From the NCBI RefSeq assembly GCF_051594765.1, contig NZ_JBPPGJ010000002.1, positions 310,001 to 374,000 of the forward strand: a stretch of DNA of 64,000 bases. Reading direction: 5' to 3'. A model generated the notes under the pieces. That model worked only from the letters and a program-made list of their open reading frames with translations, was not told the origin of the DNA and searched no databases. This DNA is from Paenibacillus_AR sp051594765. Its GTDB lineage: Bacteria; Bacillota; Bacilli; Paenibacillales; NBRC-103111. Positions 16,396 through 24,257 of this stretch are shown here, one piece after another; positions within the stretch are counted from its first letter, which is position 1, and each line of letters begins with the position of its first letter. The translations under genes and the position numbers were made by a program.

Positions 16396-16639
16396 TGTTG
16401 ATAACTTCGTCCAAAAGCGTCTTATCCACATAGCTAATGTTTGAATTGTCTGAACTTTTCCACAACCTGCAAGTGGAGTCCTTGGAGTTCTTCACAATAT
16501 TATCCCCAATATCCCCAGTATCCACCATTGCGTTTTACACAGGTTTCGCGCAGGAAAGTGGGTAACTGCTCCTTGAAAATCGCGGCTTTTCCCCACATAT
16601 CCACAATATCAACACACCCTGTGCATAACTGTATCCACA
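16396..16639. promoter_or_regulatory. DnaA-box cluster between ydiF and tsaD
   Basis: Nine 9-mers match TTATNCACA with at most one mismatch: 16396-16404 (minus, TTATCAACA), 16422-16430 (TTATCCACA, perfect), 16456-16464 (TTTTCCACA), 16488-16496 (TTCTTCACA), 16500-16508 (TTATCCCCA), 16533-16541 (TTTTACACA), 16597-16605 (ATATCCACA), 16620-16628 (minus, TTATGCACA, perfect) and 16631-16639 (GTATCCACA). Further two-mismatch copies lie between. The segment is clearly AT-richer than its surroundings and non-coding. No dnaA or dnaN is near, so it is not an ordinary oriC. From memory, B. subtilis has DnaA-bound clusters outside oriC, one beside gcp (=tsaD). Confidence 0.75.
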
Positions 16640-16714
16640 AAAAGATACCGATACCTGTTAATATCTTCTTCAACCCCTCGGTTAGTAGAAGAAGTCTGCG
16701 CCGTACCTCCCCAT

Positions 16715-16753
16715 CAAAAAAGACGCTTGGGCAGCGTTCTCTCCCAAGCGTCT
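16715..16753 (-). terminator. Rho-independent terminator of the tsaD operon
   Basis: An 11-bp stem AGACGCTTGGG/CCCAAGCGTCT (16721-16731 with 16743-16753), 11-base loop, followed on the minus strand by a run of T. It lies about 100 bases past the tsaD stop. Confidence 0.9.
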
Positions 16754-16849
16754 TCTCCAGGTCACGGGCATCGTTGTGTTCCCAAAATGGGACAGCGTAC
16801 CCGCACGGGGTAGGCCCCACTGTCCGCGTACCCGCAACGCCGTGCCGCT

Positions 16850-17902
16850 TCACTTCACCGACCAGCCCTCGAGGGACACGAGGGCTTCCGCCTTCAGGGA
16901 GAGATCGGCGAATTCGCCTCTCTCCCACTTCAAGTGCGCCGCGGCGGCGATCATCGCCGCGTTGTCCGTGCACAGCGCAAGCGGCGGAACCACCAGCGGG
17001 AGGCCTCTCCTCCCGCACCGTTCCGCCAGCGCTGTGCGCAGGCCCTTGTTGGCCGCCACGCCGCCGGCCAACAGCAGCTGCTTCGCGCCGAACTCCGTGG
17101 CGGCGCGCATGGCCTTCTCCGTCAATACGTCGATGACGGAGTCCTGGAACCCCCTTGCCACGTGGGCCGGGGCAAGGTCCTGCCCTTTCATCCGCGCCTG
17201 GTTCAGCGCGGCCAGCACCGCCGATTTCAGCCCGCTGAAGCTGAAATCGTAGGATTCCGGCTCGAGCCAGGCCCGGGGCAGCTTCAGCGCCCCGTCCGCC
17301 TCGTGGGCGAGCCGGTCCAGATGGGGGCCGCCGGGATAGGGCAGCCCCAAGGCGCGGGCTACCTTATCATAGGCCTCGCCCACTGCATCATCCCGGGTCC
17401 GCCCGATGATCCGGAATTGGCCGGGAGCCTCCAGCACCACCAGCTCCGTGTGGCCGCCCGAGACGACCAGCGCCAGGCTGGGGTAGAGGATCTCCTCCAC
17501 GAAGCGGTTGGCGTAGATATGCCCAGCGATGTGGTGGACACCGATCAAGGGAACCCGCAGCGCCAGCGCCAGCGACTTGGCTGCCACCAGACCCACCAGA
17601 AGCGAGCCCACCAGCCCGGGTCCCTGGGTTACGGCAATGGCCGTCACATCCGCCAGCGTGATGCCCGCCCGGTCCACCGCTTCCTCGATGATCCAGGTGA
17701 TGCTCTCCACATGCTGGCGGGACGCCACCTCCGGCACCACGCCGCCGAATTTCTTGTGCGTCTCGATCTGGCTGGAGATGATGTTGGACCGGATGGTCCG
17801 TCCGTCCTCGACCACCGCGACAGAGGTCTCGTCGCAGCTGGTCTCGATGGCTAAGAGAAGGCAGGGCCGCGGTTGCGGCTCCCGTCCATTATGGTCTGTC
17901 AT
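16850..17902 (-). CDS. tsaD: tRNA threonylcarbamoyladenosine biosynthesis protein TsaD (Gcp)
   Basis: TsaD transfers threonylcarbamoyl to A37 of ANN-decoding tRNAs together with TsaB and TsaE. The product shows LLLAIETSCDETSVAVVEDG near the N-terminus, the metal-binding HHIAGHIYANRF near residue 110, SGGHTELV near 135, and ASH-fold motifs LLAGGVAANKGLR and CTDNAAMIA near the C-terminus. An ATG with GGTGG eight bases upstream is given; a GTG four codons earlier is an alternative. It is the last gene of thiL-tsaE-tsaB-rimI-tsaD, and its transcript ends at a strong hairpin inside a long non-coding region. Confidence 0.97.
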   Translation of the reverse strand: MTDHNGREPQPRPCLLLAIETSCDETSVAVVEDGRTIRSNIISSQIETHKKFGGVVPEVASRQHVESITWIIEEAVDRAGITLADVTAIAVTQGPGLVGSLLVGLVAAKSLALALRVPLIGVHHIAGHIYANRFVEEILYPSLALVVSGGHTELVVLEAPGQFRIIGRTRDDAVGEAYDKVARALGLPYPGGPHLDRLAHEADGALKLPRAWLEPESYDFSFSGLKSAVLAALNQARMKGQDLAPAHVARGFQDSVIDVLTEKAMRAATEFGAKQLLLAGGVAANKGLRTALAERCGRRGLPLVVPPLALCTDNAAMIAAAAHLKWERGEFADLSLKAEALVSLEGWSVK

Positions 17903-17920
17903 GTTCGATTCCACCGTTCC

Positions 17921-18400
17921 CTACAGGATGTCCGTCCACATGATCAGGGCATCCTCGTTGTTGTCCGTATAGTAGCCTTTCCGCACTCCGACGGAGCGGA
18001 AGCCCATTTTTTCGTACAGGTTCTGGGCTACCCGGTTGGTCACCCTGACCTCCAGCGTCATGCGCCGGGCTCCCAGCTTCTTGGCATTCGCCCGGAGCTC
18101 CGTCAGGAGACGCTCGCCCCAGCCCCGGCCGCGGAAGGGAGAGCGCACCGCAATATTCGTAATATGGGCCTCGTCCATGATAATCCACATGCCGGCATAA
18201 CCCGCAATGCGGCGCTCCATCTCCATCACCAGGTAATGGGCAAAATGGTTGTTCGTCAGCTCATTATGGAACGCCCCTGCCGTCCACGGCGTCGGGAAGG
18301 CCTCCACCTCAATCTCGCATATGGTCTCGATATCATCCACCCGCATGGGGCGAAAGGACGGATCCTGCGCGTCTGCCAAGCCTCTAACCGGAAGCTCCAT
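17921..18400 (-). CDS. rimI: Ribosomal protein S18-alanine N-acetyltransferase RimI
   Basis: A GNAT-fold acetyltransferase of 159 residues. It has FRPMRVDDIETICEIEVEAF near residue 16, acetyl-CoA loop VRSPFRGRGWGERLL near 85, and LEVRVTNRVAQNLYEKMGF near 118 followed by RKGYYTDNNEDALIMW, the RimI C-terminal signature. The family acetylates the N-terminus of ribosomal protein S18. In Firmicutes it is routinely encoded between tsaB and tsaD, as here, and six-to-thirty-base gaps imply one operon. Confidence 0.92.
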   Translation of the reverse strand: MELPVRGLADAQDPSFRPMRVDDIETICEIEVEAFPTPWTAGAFHNELTNNHFAHYLVMEMERRIAGYAGMWIIMDEAHITNIAVRSPFRGRGWGERLLTELRANAKKLGARRMTLEVRVTNRVAQNLYEKMGFRSVGVRKGYYTDNNEDALIMWTDIL

Positions 18401-18432
18401 ACCGCTCCCTCCTGATTCCCTGTAAAGTCGTC

Positions 18433-19305
18433 CTACTTCTTCACGCCCGTCGCGGCAAGCAAACGGACCTCGGCCTCCGGAAGCTGTGTATAATTCGGCA
18501 GCAGCCCGTGCACGTCGTCCACATCTCCTGCGGCAAACCGAAGCGCCCCAAGCTGTCCGATATACCGGGCCTGCACCCCATACGGCAGTACGGCCGTCCG
18601 GATCCCCAACTCCTCCGCCTCAGCGGCGAACTGCGACAGGAGCTCGGCGAAACATTCCGTCTCCCCCGTAAAGAGCACAGTGTCCGGCTTCCGGTCCGCA
18701 TGCCGAAGCTCCTCCAGGAGCTCTCCGGCCCAGCGCTCCATCAAGCGGATGCCGTCCTCCTGCCTTCGGGACCAGCCCGAGGCGAACACGTCTTCGGCGG
18801 CTTCTCCGCTTCCGGACTTCTCGAACCATGCGGTAAAAGCCTGCCCCCGACGGGCATTCATAAGCGGAACGACCCAACAGCCCAGGTCTGCCATGCCTAC
18901 TCCGGAGCCGGCGTCTTCGCGGGAACTGACCCGGGACGATTCCCGGCTCCATGCCGAACAAGCGCCGCCGGCCATAGCTTCCAGCGTGGATACGCCCGCT
19001 ACCGGCACCCGCAGCGCCCAAGCCAGCGTCTTCGCCGCCGTAACGCCGATCCGTACCCCCGTGTAGGAGCCCGGCCCCCGGCCGACAACGATACCCTGCA
19101 GCTCCTCCGTGGTCCAGCCCAGATCCTCCAACGCCTCCAGCACCGAGGGGAGCAGATACAGCGAGTGGTTCCGTTCCGCCGCCGTATCGATTTCCTTCCT
19201 CGTGACGCCTCCCTCGAGAAGCGCCACCGACATATTGGCCGTAGCCGTATCCAAGGCAAGCAGGCGCAGACCGCCTTCTTCCCTGTTTCTATTCATGCTC
19301 TTCAT
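18433..19305 (-). CDS. tsaB: tRNA threonylcarbamoyladenosine biosynthesis protein TsaB
   Basis: TsaB is the inactive ASKHA paralogue that pairs with TsaD. It has LLALDTATANMSVALLEGG near residue 15, ERNHSLYLLPSVLEAL near 44 and GRGPGSYTGVRIGVTAAKTL near 73, the diagnostic TsaB block. At 290 residues it is longer than the usual 230 because of a variable middle part (110-200). The ATG at 19305 overlaps tsaE by 17 bases; a second ATG three codons later is an alternative. Confidence 0.95.
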   Translation of the reverse strand: MKSMNRNREEGGLRLLALDTATANMSVALLEGGVTRKEIDTAAERNHSLYLLPSVLEALEDLGWTTEELQGIVVGRGPGSYTGVRIGVTAAKTLAWALRVPVAGVSTLEAMAGGACSAWSRESSRVSSREDAGSGVGMADLGCWVVPLMNARRGQAFTAWFEKSGSGEAAEDVFASGWSRRQEDGIRLMERWAGELLEELRHADRKPDTVLFTGETECFAELLSQFAAEAEELGIRTAVLPYGVQARYIGQLGALRFAAGDVDDVHGLLPNYTQLPEAEVRLLAATGVKK

Positions 19306-19789
19306 GGATCAGTCCCTGCTCCTTCAGTACCGAACACCACTTCTCGTAGACGGCCCCTACAGGCGCCAGATGGAACCGCCGCTCCGTCCAGCCGGTGTTC
19401 TCGATATAGACGGACAGCCGCTCCTCCGGGATCAGGTCCTCGATGATCGAGGCCCATTCAACCAAGGTCACGCCGTCGCCGTAGAAATAATCGTCCAAGC
19501 CCATGTCCTCCGCCTCCTCCAAGGAAATGCGGTAGACGTCCATATGATAGAACGGCATGGTCCGTCCTTCATATTCCTTGATGATGGTGAAGGTGGGACT
19601 GTTGACGGTCTCCTGCACCTCCAGCGCCTCGCCCACCGCCTTGGAGAAGGTCGTCTTCCCCGCCCCGAGGTCGCCGTCCAGGCCGATGATGGAGCCCGGC
19701 ACGAACAGCCGGGTCAGCTCCTTGGCCAAGCGGTACGTATCCGCTTCGCCCCGGGAATCAAATTGATAGGAATGCGGCTTCTGTTCCAC
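19289..19789 (-). CDS. tsaE: tRNA threonylcarbamoyladenosine biosynthesis ATPase TsaE
   Basis: A P-loop ATPase of 166 residues with Walker A GDLGAGKTTFSKAVGEAL near residue 40, SPTFTIIKEYEGR near 62, HMDVYRI near 80 and VEWA near 109, as in TsaE/YdiB. ATP hydrolysis by TsaE cycles the TsaBD complex. The start is GTG. It overlaps tsaB by 17 bases and lies 36 bases after thiL. Confidence 0.95.
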   Translation of the reverse strand: MEQKPHSYQFDSRGEADTYRLAKELTRLFVPGSIIGLDGDLGAGKTTFSKAVGEALEVQETVNSPTFTIIKEYEGRTMPFYHMDVYRISLEEAEDMGLDDYFYGDGVTLVEWASIIEDLIPEERLSVYIENTGWTERRFHLAPVGAVYEKWCSVLKEQGLIHEEHE

Positions 19790-19825
19790 GCCGGTCTCCT
19801 CCTCGTTCCAATCTATGGTGGCCCG

Positions 19826-20863
19826 TTATTGAAAATGATTGTATCCCCGCTTGCCCAGCGGGGTTAGGCTGCCGTCCCGCCTCCGGAGCAGCACGCCCGG
19901 TTCCCCGTTCTCCGTGGGAAGAGCCTGTCCGACGGCATGGAGCGCAAGCCCCCGTTCGGCGAACAGCTCCTCCAGCAGGACGTAATCGGCGGCTACCGCC
20001 GTACCGACCAGCTGATAGTCCTCGCCCCCGTAGAGCATCCACTCCAATGGATCCCTGCCGGCTTCCTGCCCGTACCGGGCCAGCTCCGGCGTGATCCGAA
20101 GGGACGCCTCCTCCAGAAGCAGCGTGCAGCGGGAGGCCTCCGCCAGCTCCCAGGCTTCGCTGGCCAGCCCGTCGCTTACATCGTTCAACGCCCGCCCCAG
20201 TCCGCTCTCCGCCAGAATACGGCCGGCCTCCACCTGCGGCAGCGGACGCTGGTGCGCCTGCACCAGGGGAATCCAATGCTCCGGCATGCCCGAAGCATCA
20301 TAGGCGCTGCCGCCTCTGCGAAGCAGTGCATCCAGGCCTCCGGCCGACAGCCCCAACGGTCCGGTGACGAATACGGTGTCACCGGGCTTGGCGGAGGAGC
20401 GCAGCAGCGCGCGTCCCGCTTCCACCTCGCCGATGACGGTAACGGTGACCGTCAAGCCGCCTGGATGCCCCGTCGTGTCGCCGCCCACGATGGCTACCCC
20501 GTACCGGTCCGCACATTCGTACAGTCCGTCGTACAGCTCCCGCAGCCGCTCCTCCGGTACTTCCTTCGGCACCGACAGGGCGATGACGGCGAACCGGGGC
20601 TCAGCCCCCATCGCCGCCATGTCGCTGATATTGGATGCCATGGCCTTGAAGCCGATGGCGCCGTAGGTCATGGTCTCCGGTTTAAAATGGATCTCCTGCA
20701 CCATCGTATCGCAGGAGACGACCCACTGACGGCCGGGCCGGCCGTTCAGCACCGCCGCATCGTCGCCGATGCCCACAGCCACGCCGCTTCCGGTATCGGC
20801 ACCCGACGGAGTCCGGCCGGACGTCAGCATGCGGATTAACCCGAATTCATCCAGCCCGGGCAT
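19826..20863 (-). CDS. thiL: Thiamine-monophosphate kinase ThiL
   Basis: ThiL phosphorylates thiamine monophosphate to the active diphosphate. The 345-residue product starts DEFGLIRMLTS and has VGIGDDAAVLNG near residue 30, MASNISDMAAMGAEP near 73, IVGGDTTGHPGGLTVTVTVIG near 123, DVSDGLASEAWELAEAS near 215 and YGGEDYQLVGT near 275, all family motifs. It is the first gene of the operon, preceded by a TATAAT box 30 bases upstream. In B. subtilis thiL heads the same series. Confidence 0.95.
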   Translation of the reverse strand: MPGLDEFGLIRMLTSGRTPSGADTGSGVAVGIGDDAAVLNGRPGRQWVVSCDTMVQEIHFKPETMTYGAIGFKAMASNISDMAAMGAEPRFAVIALSVPKEVPEERLRELYDGLYECADRYGVAIVGGDTTGHPGGLTVTVTVIGEVEAGRALLRSSAKPGDTVFVTGPLGLSAGGLDALLRRGGSAYDASGMPEHWIPLVQAHQRPLPQVEAGRILAESGLGRALNDVSDGLASEAWELAEASRCTLLLEEASLRITPELARYGQEAGRDPLEWMLYGGEDYQLVGTAVAADYVLLEELFAERGLALHAVGQALPTENGEPGVLLRRRDGSLTPLGKRGYNHFQ

Positions 20864-20891
20864 GGCGATCCCTCCGATCCTTATTCAACCT

Positions 20892-20897
20892 ATTATA
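20892..20897 (-). promoter_or_regulatory. Candidate -10 box upstream of thiL
   Basis: A perfect TATAAT on the minus strand 29 bases before the thiL ATG. The -35 region at 17 bases (GTTTTA) is poor, so this is tentative. Confidence 0.35.
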
Positions 20898-20950
20898 GCA
20901 CAGCCTTCATAGAATAAAACCCTGCCGAGCGGTTCCCGGCCCGCGGCAAA

Positions 20951-20984
20951 TAGAAAGGCTGCCCTCCGCTTGCGGTGGACAGCC
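20951..20984 (-). terminator. Probable terminator after sspH
   Basis: A 13-bp stem with one G.T pair and one mismatch (GGCTGTCCACCGC/GCGGAGGGCAGCC), followed on the minus strand by TTTCTATTT. It starts about 20 bases past the stop. Confidence 0.65.
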
Positions 20985-21005
20985 CACTTTTGTACCCATA
21001 CGGGG

Positions 21006-21185
21006 TTAAATCTCTTGAAGCTCCTGAACGGATACGGTCTTCTTGCTGTTCGGGTTGTTCTTCACATGCACCGTCGCGCTGCCGCTGCCCGTGTCTACGC
21101 TGTCAATCCAGACCGGTACGCCGTCCAGCTTCACGTCGATGGTCTGATCCAGGCCGATGATCTCCTTGGCGCGTGTCACATCCAT
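21006..21185 (-). CDS. sspH: H-type small acid-soluble spore protein SspH
   Basis: The 59-residue product begins MDVTRAKEIIGLDQTIDVKL, followed by DGVPVWIDSVD and a basic tail, matching the H-type SASP family. These proteins are made in the forespore and sit in the spore core. The ATG is preceded by GGAGGGG; a start six codons earlier would include this site. It is divergent from the ku-ligD repair genes. Forespore sigma-G control is expected from the family, but no convincing sigma-G promoter was found in the 229-base gap. Confidence 0.9.
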   Translation of the reverse strand: MDVTRAKEIIGLDQTIDVKLDGVPVWIDSVDTGSGSATVHVKNNPNSKKTVSVQELQEI

Positions 21186-21414
21186 AGGTTCCCCTCCTCC
21201 CATTCCTCTTCCTCAACTTTTAATATCCGCCTCATTTGGCCACACTGTTACCAACGGATATTTGCAGGGCTGCATAAACTTCCCATACAGTTTTCTCCGA
21301 AATGCGAAAGTCTCATTCATGATCGCGGCTTCGGCTTCATAAAATGAACAGGATAATCGTGCTTCACCCATTCCTGCGGCCCCTCGGCCGCCTAAAAAAA
21401 GGAGGACGGACTCC

Positions 21415-22344
21415 ATGCATACCGTCTGGAAAGGCGCCATCAGCTTCGGGCTTGTCCATGTGCCGGTCAAGATGTTCAGTGCCACGGAGGATAAGGACAT
21501 CTCCATGAGGATGCTGCACAAAGCCTGCTCCACCCCGCTGAACTTCGTCCGCAAGTGCCAAACGTGCGACACGGAGGTGGAGTGGAACGACATCGTGAAG
21601 GGCTATGAATACGAGCAGGGCCGGTTCGTCCTCTTCGATAAGGAGGAGCTGGAGCAGCTGGGCGGCGAAGCTAATAAGGAGATCAAGATTCTGGATTTCG
21701 TGGACCTCCAGGAGATCGATCCGGTCTACTTCCAGAAGACCTACTACCTGGCCCCCGCGGATACCGGCTCCAATGCTTACAACCTGCTGCTCCGCTCCCT
21801 GACCGAAACCGGCAAGATCGGCATCGCCAAGGTATCCATCCGCTCCAAGAGCAGTCTGGCCGCCATCCGGGTTATCGAACGCTGCCTGGCCATGGAAACC
21901 ATCTTCTACCCCGATGAGATCCGGCCCGTCTCCCAGGTGCCCAACCTGCCGGAGAATGCCGGGGTGAACGAGAAGGAGCTGACCATGGCCAAGATGCTCA
22001 TCGAGCAGCTGTCCACACCCTTCGAACCGGAAAAATATACGGACGAATACCGCGACGCCGTCCTGGAGGCCATCCGCCACAAGGTGGCGGGCGAGGATAT
22101 CCGGGTGGCCCCCGACACCCCGCAGAAGACCAACGTCATCGACCTTATGTCCGCCCTGCAGGCCAGCCTGGATGCGGTCAAATCCGCCGCTCCGGAGCCC
22201 GCGGCTGCGGGGAAGAAGCCAGCCGGAGGCACGGAACGCAAGGCTGCTGCAGCCAGTGGAGCGGACGAAGCGGCCCCTGCAACAGGCACGGACGAGGCCA
22301 AACCGAAGCGCGGCCGGCCCCGCAAGGTGAAAGAGACGGTGTAG
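21415..22344 (+). CDS. ku: Non-homologous end joining protein Ku
   Basis: Bacterial Ku forms a homodimeric ring on double-strand ends and recruits LigD. The product begins MHTVWKGAISFGLVHVPVKM, the family signature, with CQTCDTEVEWNDIVKGYEY near residue 50 and the conserved core to about 250. The C-terminal tail is Ala/Lys-rich and ends KPKRGRPRKVKETV, an AT-hook-like basic element probably aiding DNA binding. Its stop lies six bases before the ligase gene and in the same frame. AAAAGGAGG lies ahead of the ATG. Confidence 0.97.
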   Translation: MHTVWKGAISFGLVHVPVKMFSATEDKDISMRMLHKACSTPLNFVRKCQTCDTEVEWNDIVKGYEYEQGRFVLFDKEELEQLGGEANKEIKILDFVDLQEIDPVYFQKTYYLAPADTGSNAYNLLLRSLTETGKIGIAKVSIRSKSSLAAIRVIERCLAMETIFYPDEIRPVSQVPNLPENAGVNEKELTMAKMLIEQLSTPFEPEKYTDEYRDAVLEAIRHKVAGEDIRVAPDTPQKTNVIDLMSALQASLDAVKSAAPEPAAAGKKPAGGTERKAAAASGADEAAPATGTDEAKPKRGRPRKVKETV

Positions 22345-22350
22345 CGCGGC

Positions 22351-23289
22351 ATGTCCATCCTACACCGAACCCATATGGTTCTGCCCACAGATCCGATGAA
22401 GCCCATCGCCGTAGACGAGGTCCCGGAGGGACCCGATTGGGGCTATCAGCTGAAGTGGGACGGCGTCCGCATGCTGGCCCGGATCGACCGGGGGCAGGTG
22501 GAGCTCTTCTCCCGGAGGCTCCTGCCGAAGAACAGCGCTTACCCGGAGCTGGTCCGGGTGCTGTCCGAGCTGGAGGGCCCTTTCCTCCTGGACGGAGAGG
22601 TTGTCGTCTTCGATACGGCCAAGGGGCGGCCCGTCTTCCAGAAGGTGCTCCAGCGGGAGCGGCTTCGGACCTCAGCCACCATTCAACAGGCCGGGACCGC
22701 GGATCCCGTCCAGTTCGTGCTCTTCGACGTGCTCCACGCCGGAGGGAAGGATTGGCGGAACCGTCCGTACCGGGAGCGTCATGAGGAGCTCCTGCGTCTT
22801 TTTCCCGAGAAGCGGGAGCGGCTCTTCGTTACTGATCTATTCCCGGACCATCGCGCGCTGTGGGGATGGGTGGAGGAACGGGGCTGGGAGGGCATCGTCG
22901 CCAAGCGGCTGTCCGGCCCCTACCGCGAGGGCAAGAAGCATAAGGACTGGTTCAAGAAGAAGACCGCTCTGGTGCTGGACGTCGAGATTCTGGGCTACAC
23001 CTTCAACGAAGGCCGTCTGGCCAGCCTCGTCATGGCGTCCGACGGTTACTACTTCGGGCGGGTGTCCCTGGGGCTGACCGAGGCCTCGAAGCGCCGTCTG
23101 ATGGAGCGGGAGCTGAAGGAGGACGGACCGGGGAACCGGCCGTTCGCTACGCTCCCCTCCGACCTGAAGGGCGTGAAGCTGGGCTGGCTCGCGCAGCCCT
23201 TCCGCTGCAGGGTCACCGGTCTCGAGGTGACGGACGCCGGCCTCTTGAGGCATCCGAAGCTGGTGGAGCTGCCCGGTGACGAAGCATGA
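22351..23289 (+). CDS. ligD: LigD-type ATP-dependent DNA ligase domain protein
   Basis: This 312-residue protein is a stand-alone ligase. Motif I is LKWDGVRMLARIDRG near residue 33, motif III FLLDGEVVVFD near 75, motif IV WEGIVAKRLSGP near 182, and motif V KKHKDWFKKK near 197. An OB-fold region follows. It seals ends held by Ku. In Bacillus the same domain is the N-terminal half of LigD, with the polymerase as C-terminal half. Here a UGA stops the ligase, and the next gene begins in frame eight codons later. The ATG has only a weak ribosome site, consistent with coupling to ku. Confidence 0.92.
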   Translation: MSILHRTHMVLPTDPMKPIAVDEVPEGPDWGYQLKWDGVRMLARIDRGQVELFSRRLLPKNSAYPELVRVLSELEGPFLLDGEVVVFDTAKGRPVFQKVLQRERLRTSATIQQAGTADPVQFVLFDVLHAGGKDWRNRPYRERHEELLRLFPEKRERLFVTDLFPDHRALWGWVEERGWEGIVAKRLSGPYREGKKHKDWFKKKTALVLDVEILGYTFNEGRLASLVMASDGYYFGRVSLGLTEASKRRLMERELKEDGPGNRPFATLPSDLKGVKLGWLAQPFRCRVTGLEVTDAGLLRHPKLVELPGDEA

Positions 23290-23313
23290 TGCGATAAGAG
23301 AGGAGGATCCCGC

Positions 23314-24225
23314 ATGGCCGGTACCGGTGTGAAGCCCCGCACCACCAAAGGCACGGTTGTCATCGAAGGCCACGAGCTGACCATTACGAATCCGGATAAG
23401 CCGCTCTTCCCGGAGATGGGGATTTCGAAGCTCCTCTACCTGCAGAAGCTCATCGCTCTGGCCCCGTATCTGCTGAAGTACACCCGCAACCGGTATCTGA
23501 CCACCATCCGGTATCCGCACGGAGCCGGAGACCCGAAGTTCTTCTACCAGAAGAACGCGCCGGATCCCCTCCCCCCCTTCGTCCGGACGGCTCCCTTCCA
23601 GGGCATTAACTATGTGGTCCTGGACAGCATCCCCACGCTGGTCTGGCTGGGCAATCTGGCCTGCCTGGAGTTCCACCCGTCGCTGCATTACATCGGCGAA
23701 GAGCTTCCGGCCGAATGGCTCATCGACATCGATCCGAGCCTGGAGGAGGAGCCCCGAATCATGCAGGCCGCCCGTCTGGTCGGCGAGGCCCTCGACAAGA
23801 TGGGGATCCAATCGGTGCCCAAGACCTCCGGTGCCACAGGCGTGCAGATCTATGTCCCGATCCGCAAGGGCTACACCTTCGAGCAGCTGAGGGCGGTAGG
23901 GCATTTTGTCGGACACTACCTGGTGGAGACCCACCCGAGTCTCTTCACCATCGAGCGTCTGAAGAAGAACCGGGGCGATCTGATCTACGTGGATTACCTC
24001 CAGCACTGGTTCGGCAAGACCCTCTCCGCTCCTTATACTCCGAGGGCTCGGGCCGGAGCCACCCTGTCAACCCCGCTTCTATGGCAGGAAGTGGAGTCCG
24101 GCTGCGATCCTCGGGACTTCCATCTCCTGAACATCGAGGAGCGGCTGGCCCGCATGGGCGACCTGATCGACCGGGTGCCTCCCCAATCGCTGGACCGGGT
24201 GTTGGCTATTCTCGGGCAAGGGTAA
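23314..24225 (+). CDS. LigD-type polymerase/primase domain protein
   Basis: A 303-residue archaeo-eukaryotic-primase-like polymerase that fills gaps during NHEJ. It has LTITNPDKPLFPEMGISK near residue 24, ACLEFHPSLHY near 119, the metal-binding LIDIDPS near 137, KTSGATGVQIYVPI near 169 and KKNRGDLIYVDYLQH near 213, where the second acidic residue lies. The SGxxG motif is followed by VQ where, from memory, many LigD polymerases have LH. A strong site (AGAGGAGG) lies eight bases before the ATG, so it can be translated separately from the ligase. Confidence 0.92.
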   Translation: MAGTGVKPRTTKGTVVIEGHELTITNPDKPLFPEMGISKLLYLQKLIALAPYLLKYTRNRYLTTIRYPHGAGDPKFFYQKNAPDPLPPFVRTAPFQGINYVVLDSIPTLVWLGNLACLEFHPSLHYIGEELPAEWLIDIDPSLEEEPRIMQAARLVGEALDKMGIQSVPKTSGATGVQIYVPIRKGYTFEQLRAVGHFVGHYLVETHPSLFTIERLKKNRGDLIYVDYLQHWFGKTLSAPYTPRARAGATLSTPLLWQEVESGCDPRDFHLLNIEERLARMGDLIDRVPPQSLDRVLAILGQG

Positions 24226-24257
24226 GGGTATGGGACCGTCACAGGACGGTCTTCCCC

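Noticed and set aside
16396..16639. Chromosome origin oriC
   Set aside because: Many DnaA-box-like sites are present, but dnaA, dnaN, rpmH and a clear unwinding element are absent; it lies between ydiF and tsaD.
16789..16836. Repeat of GCGTACCCGCA downstream of tsaD with flanking GGACAG/CTGTCC
   Set aside because: Two copies of 11 bases near the gene end; possibly part of a leader or 3' hairpin, but too little to support a feature.
21186..21414. Sigma-G promoters for sspH and ku
   Set aside because: TGCATA and CATACAG occur, but never at the right spacing; expected from family knowledge only.
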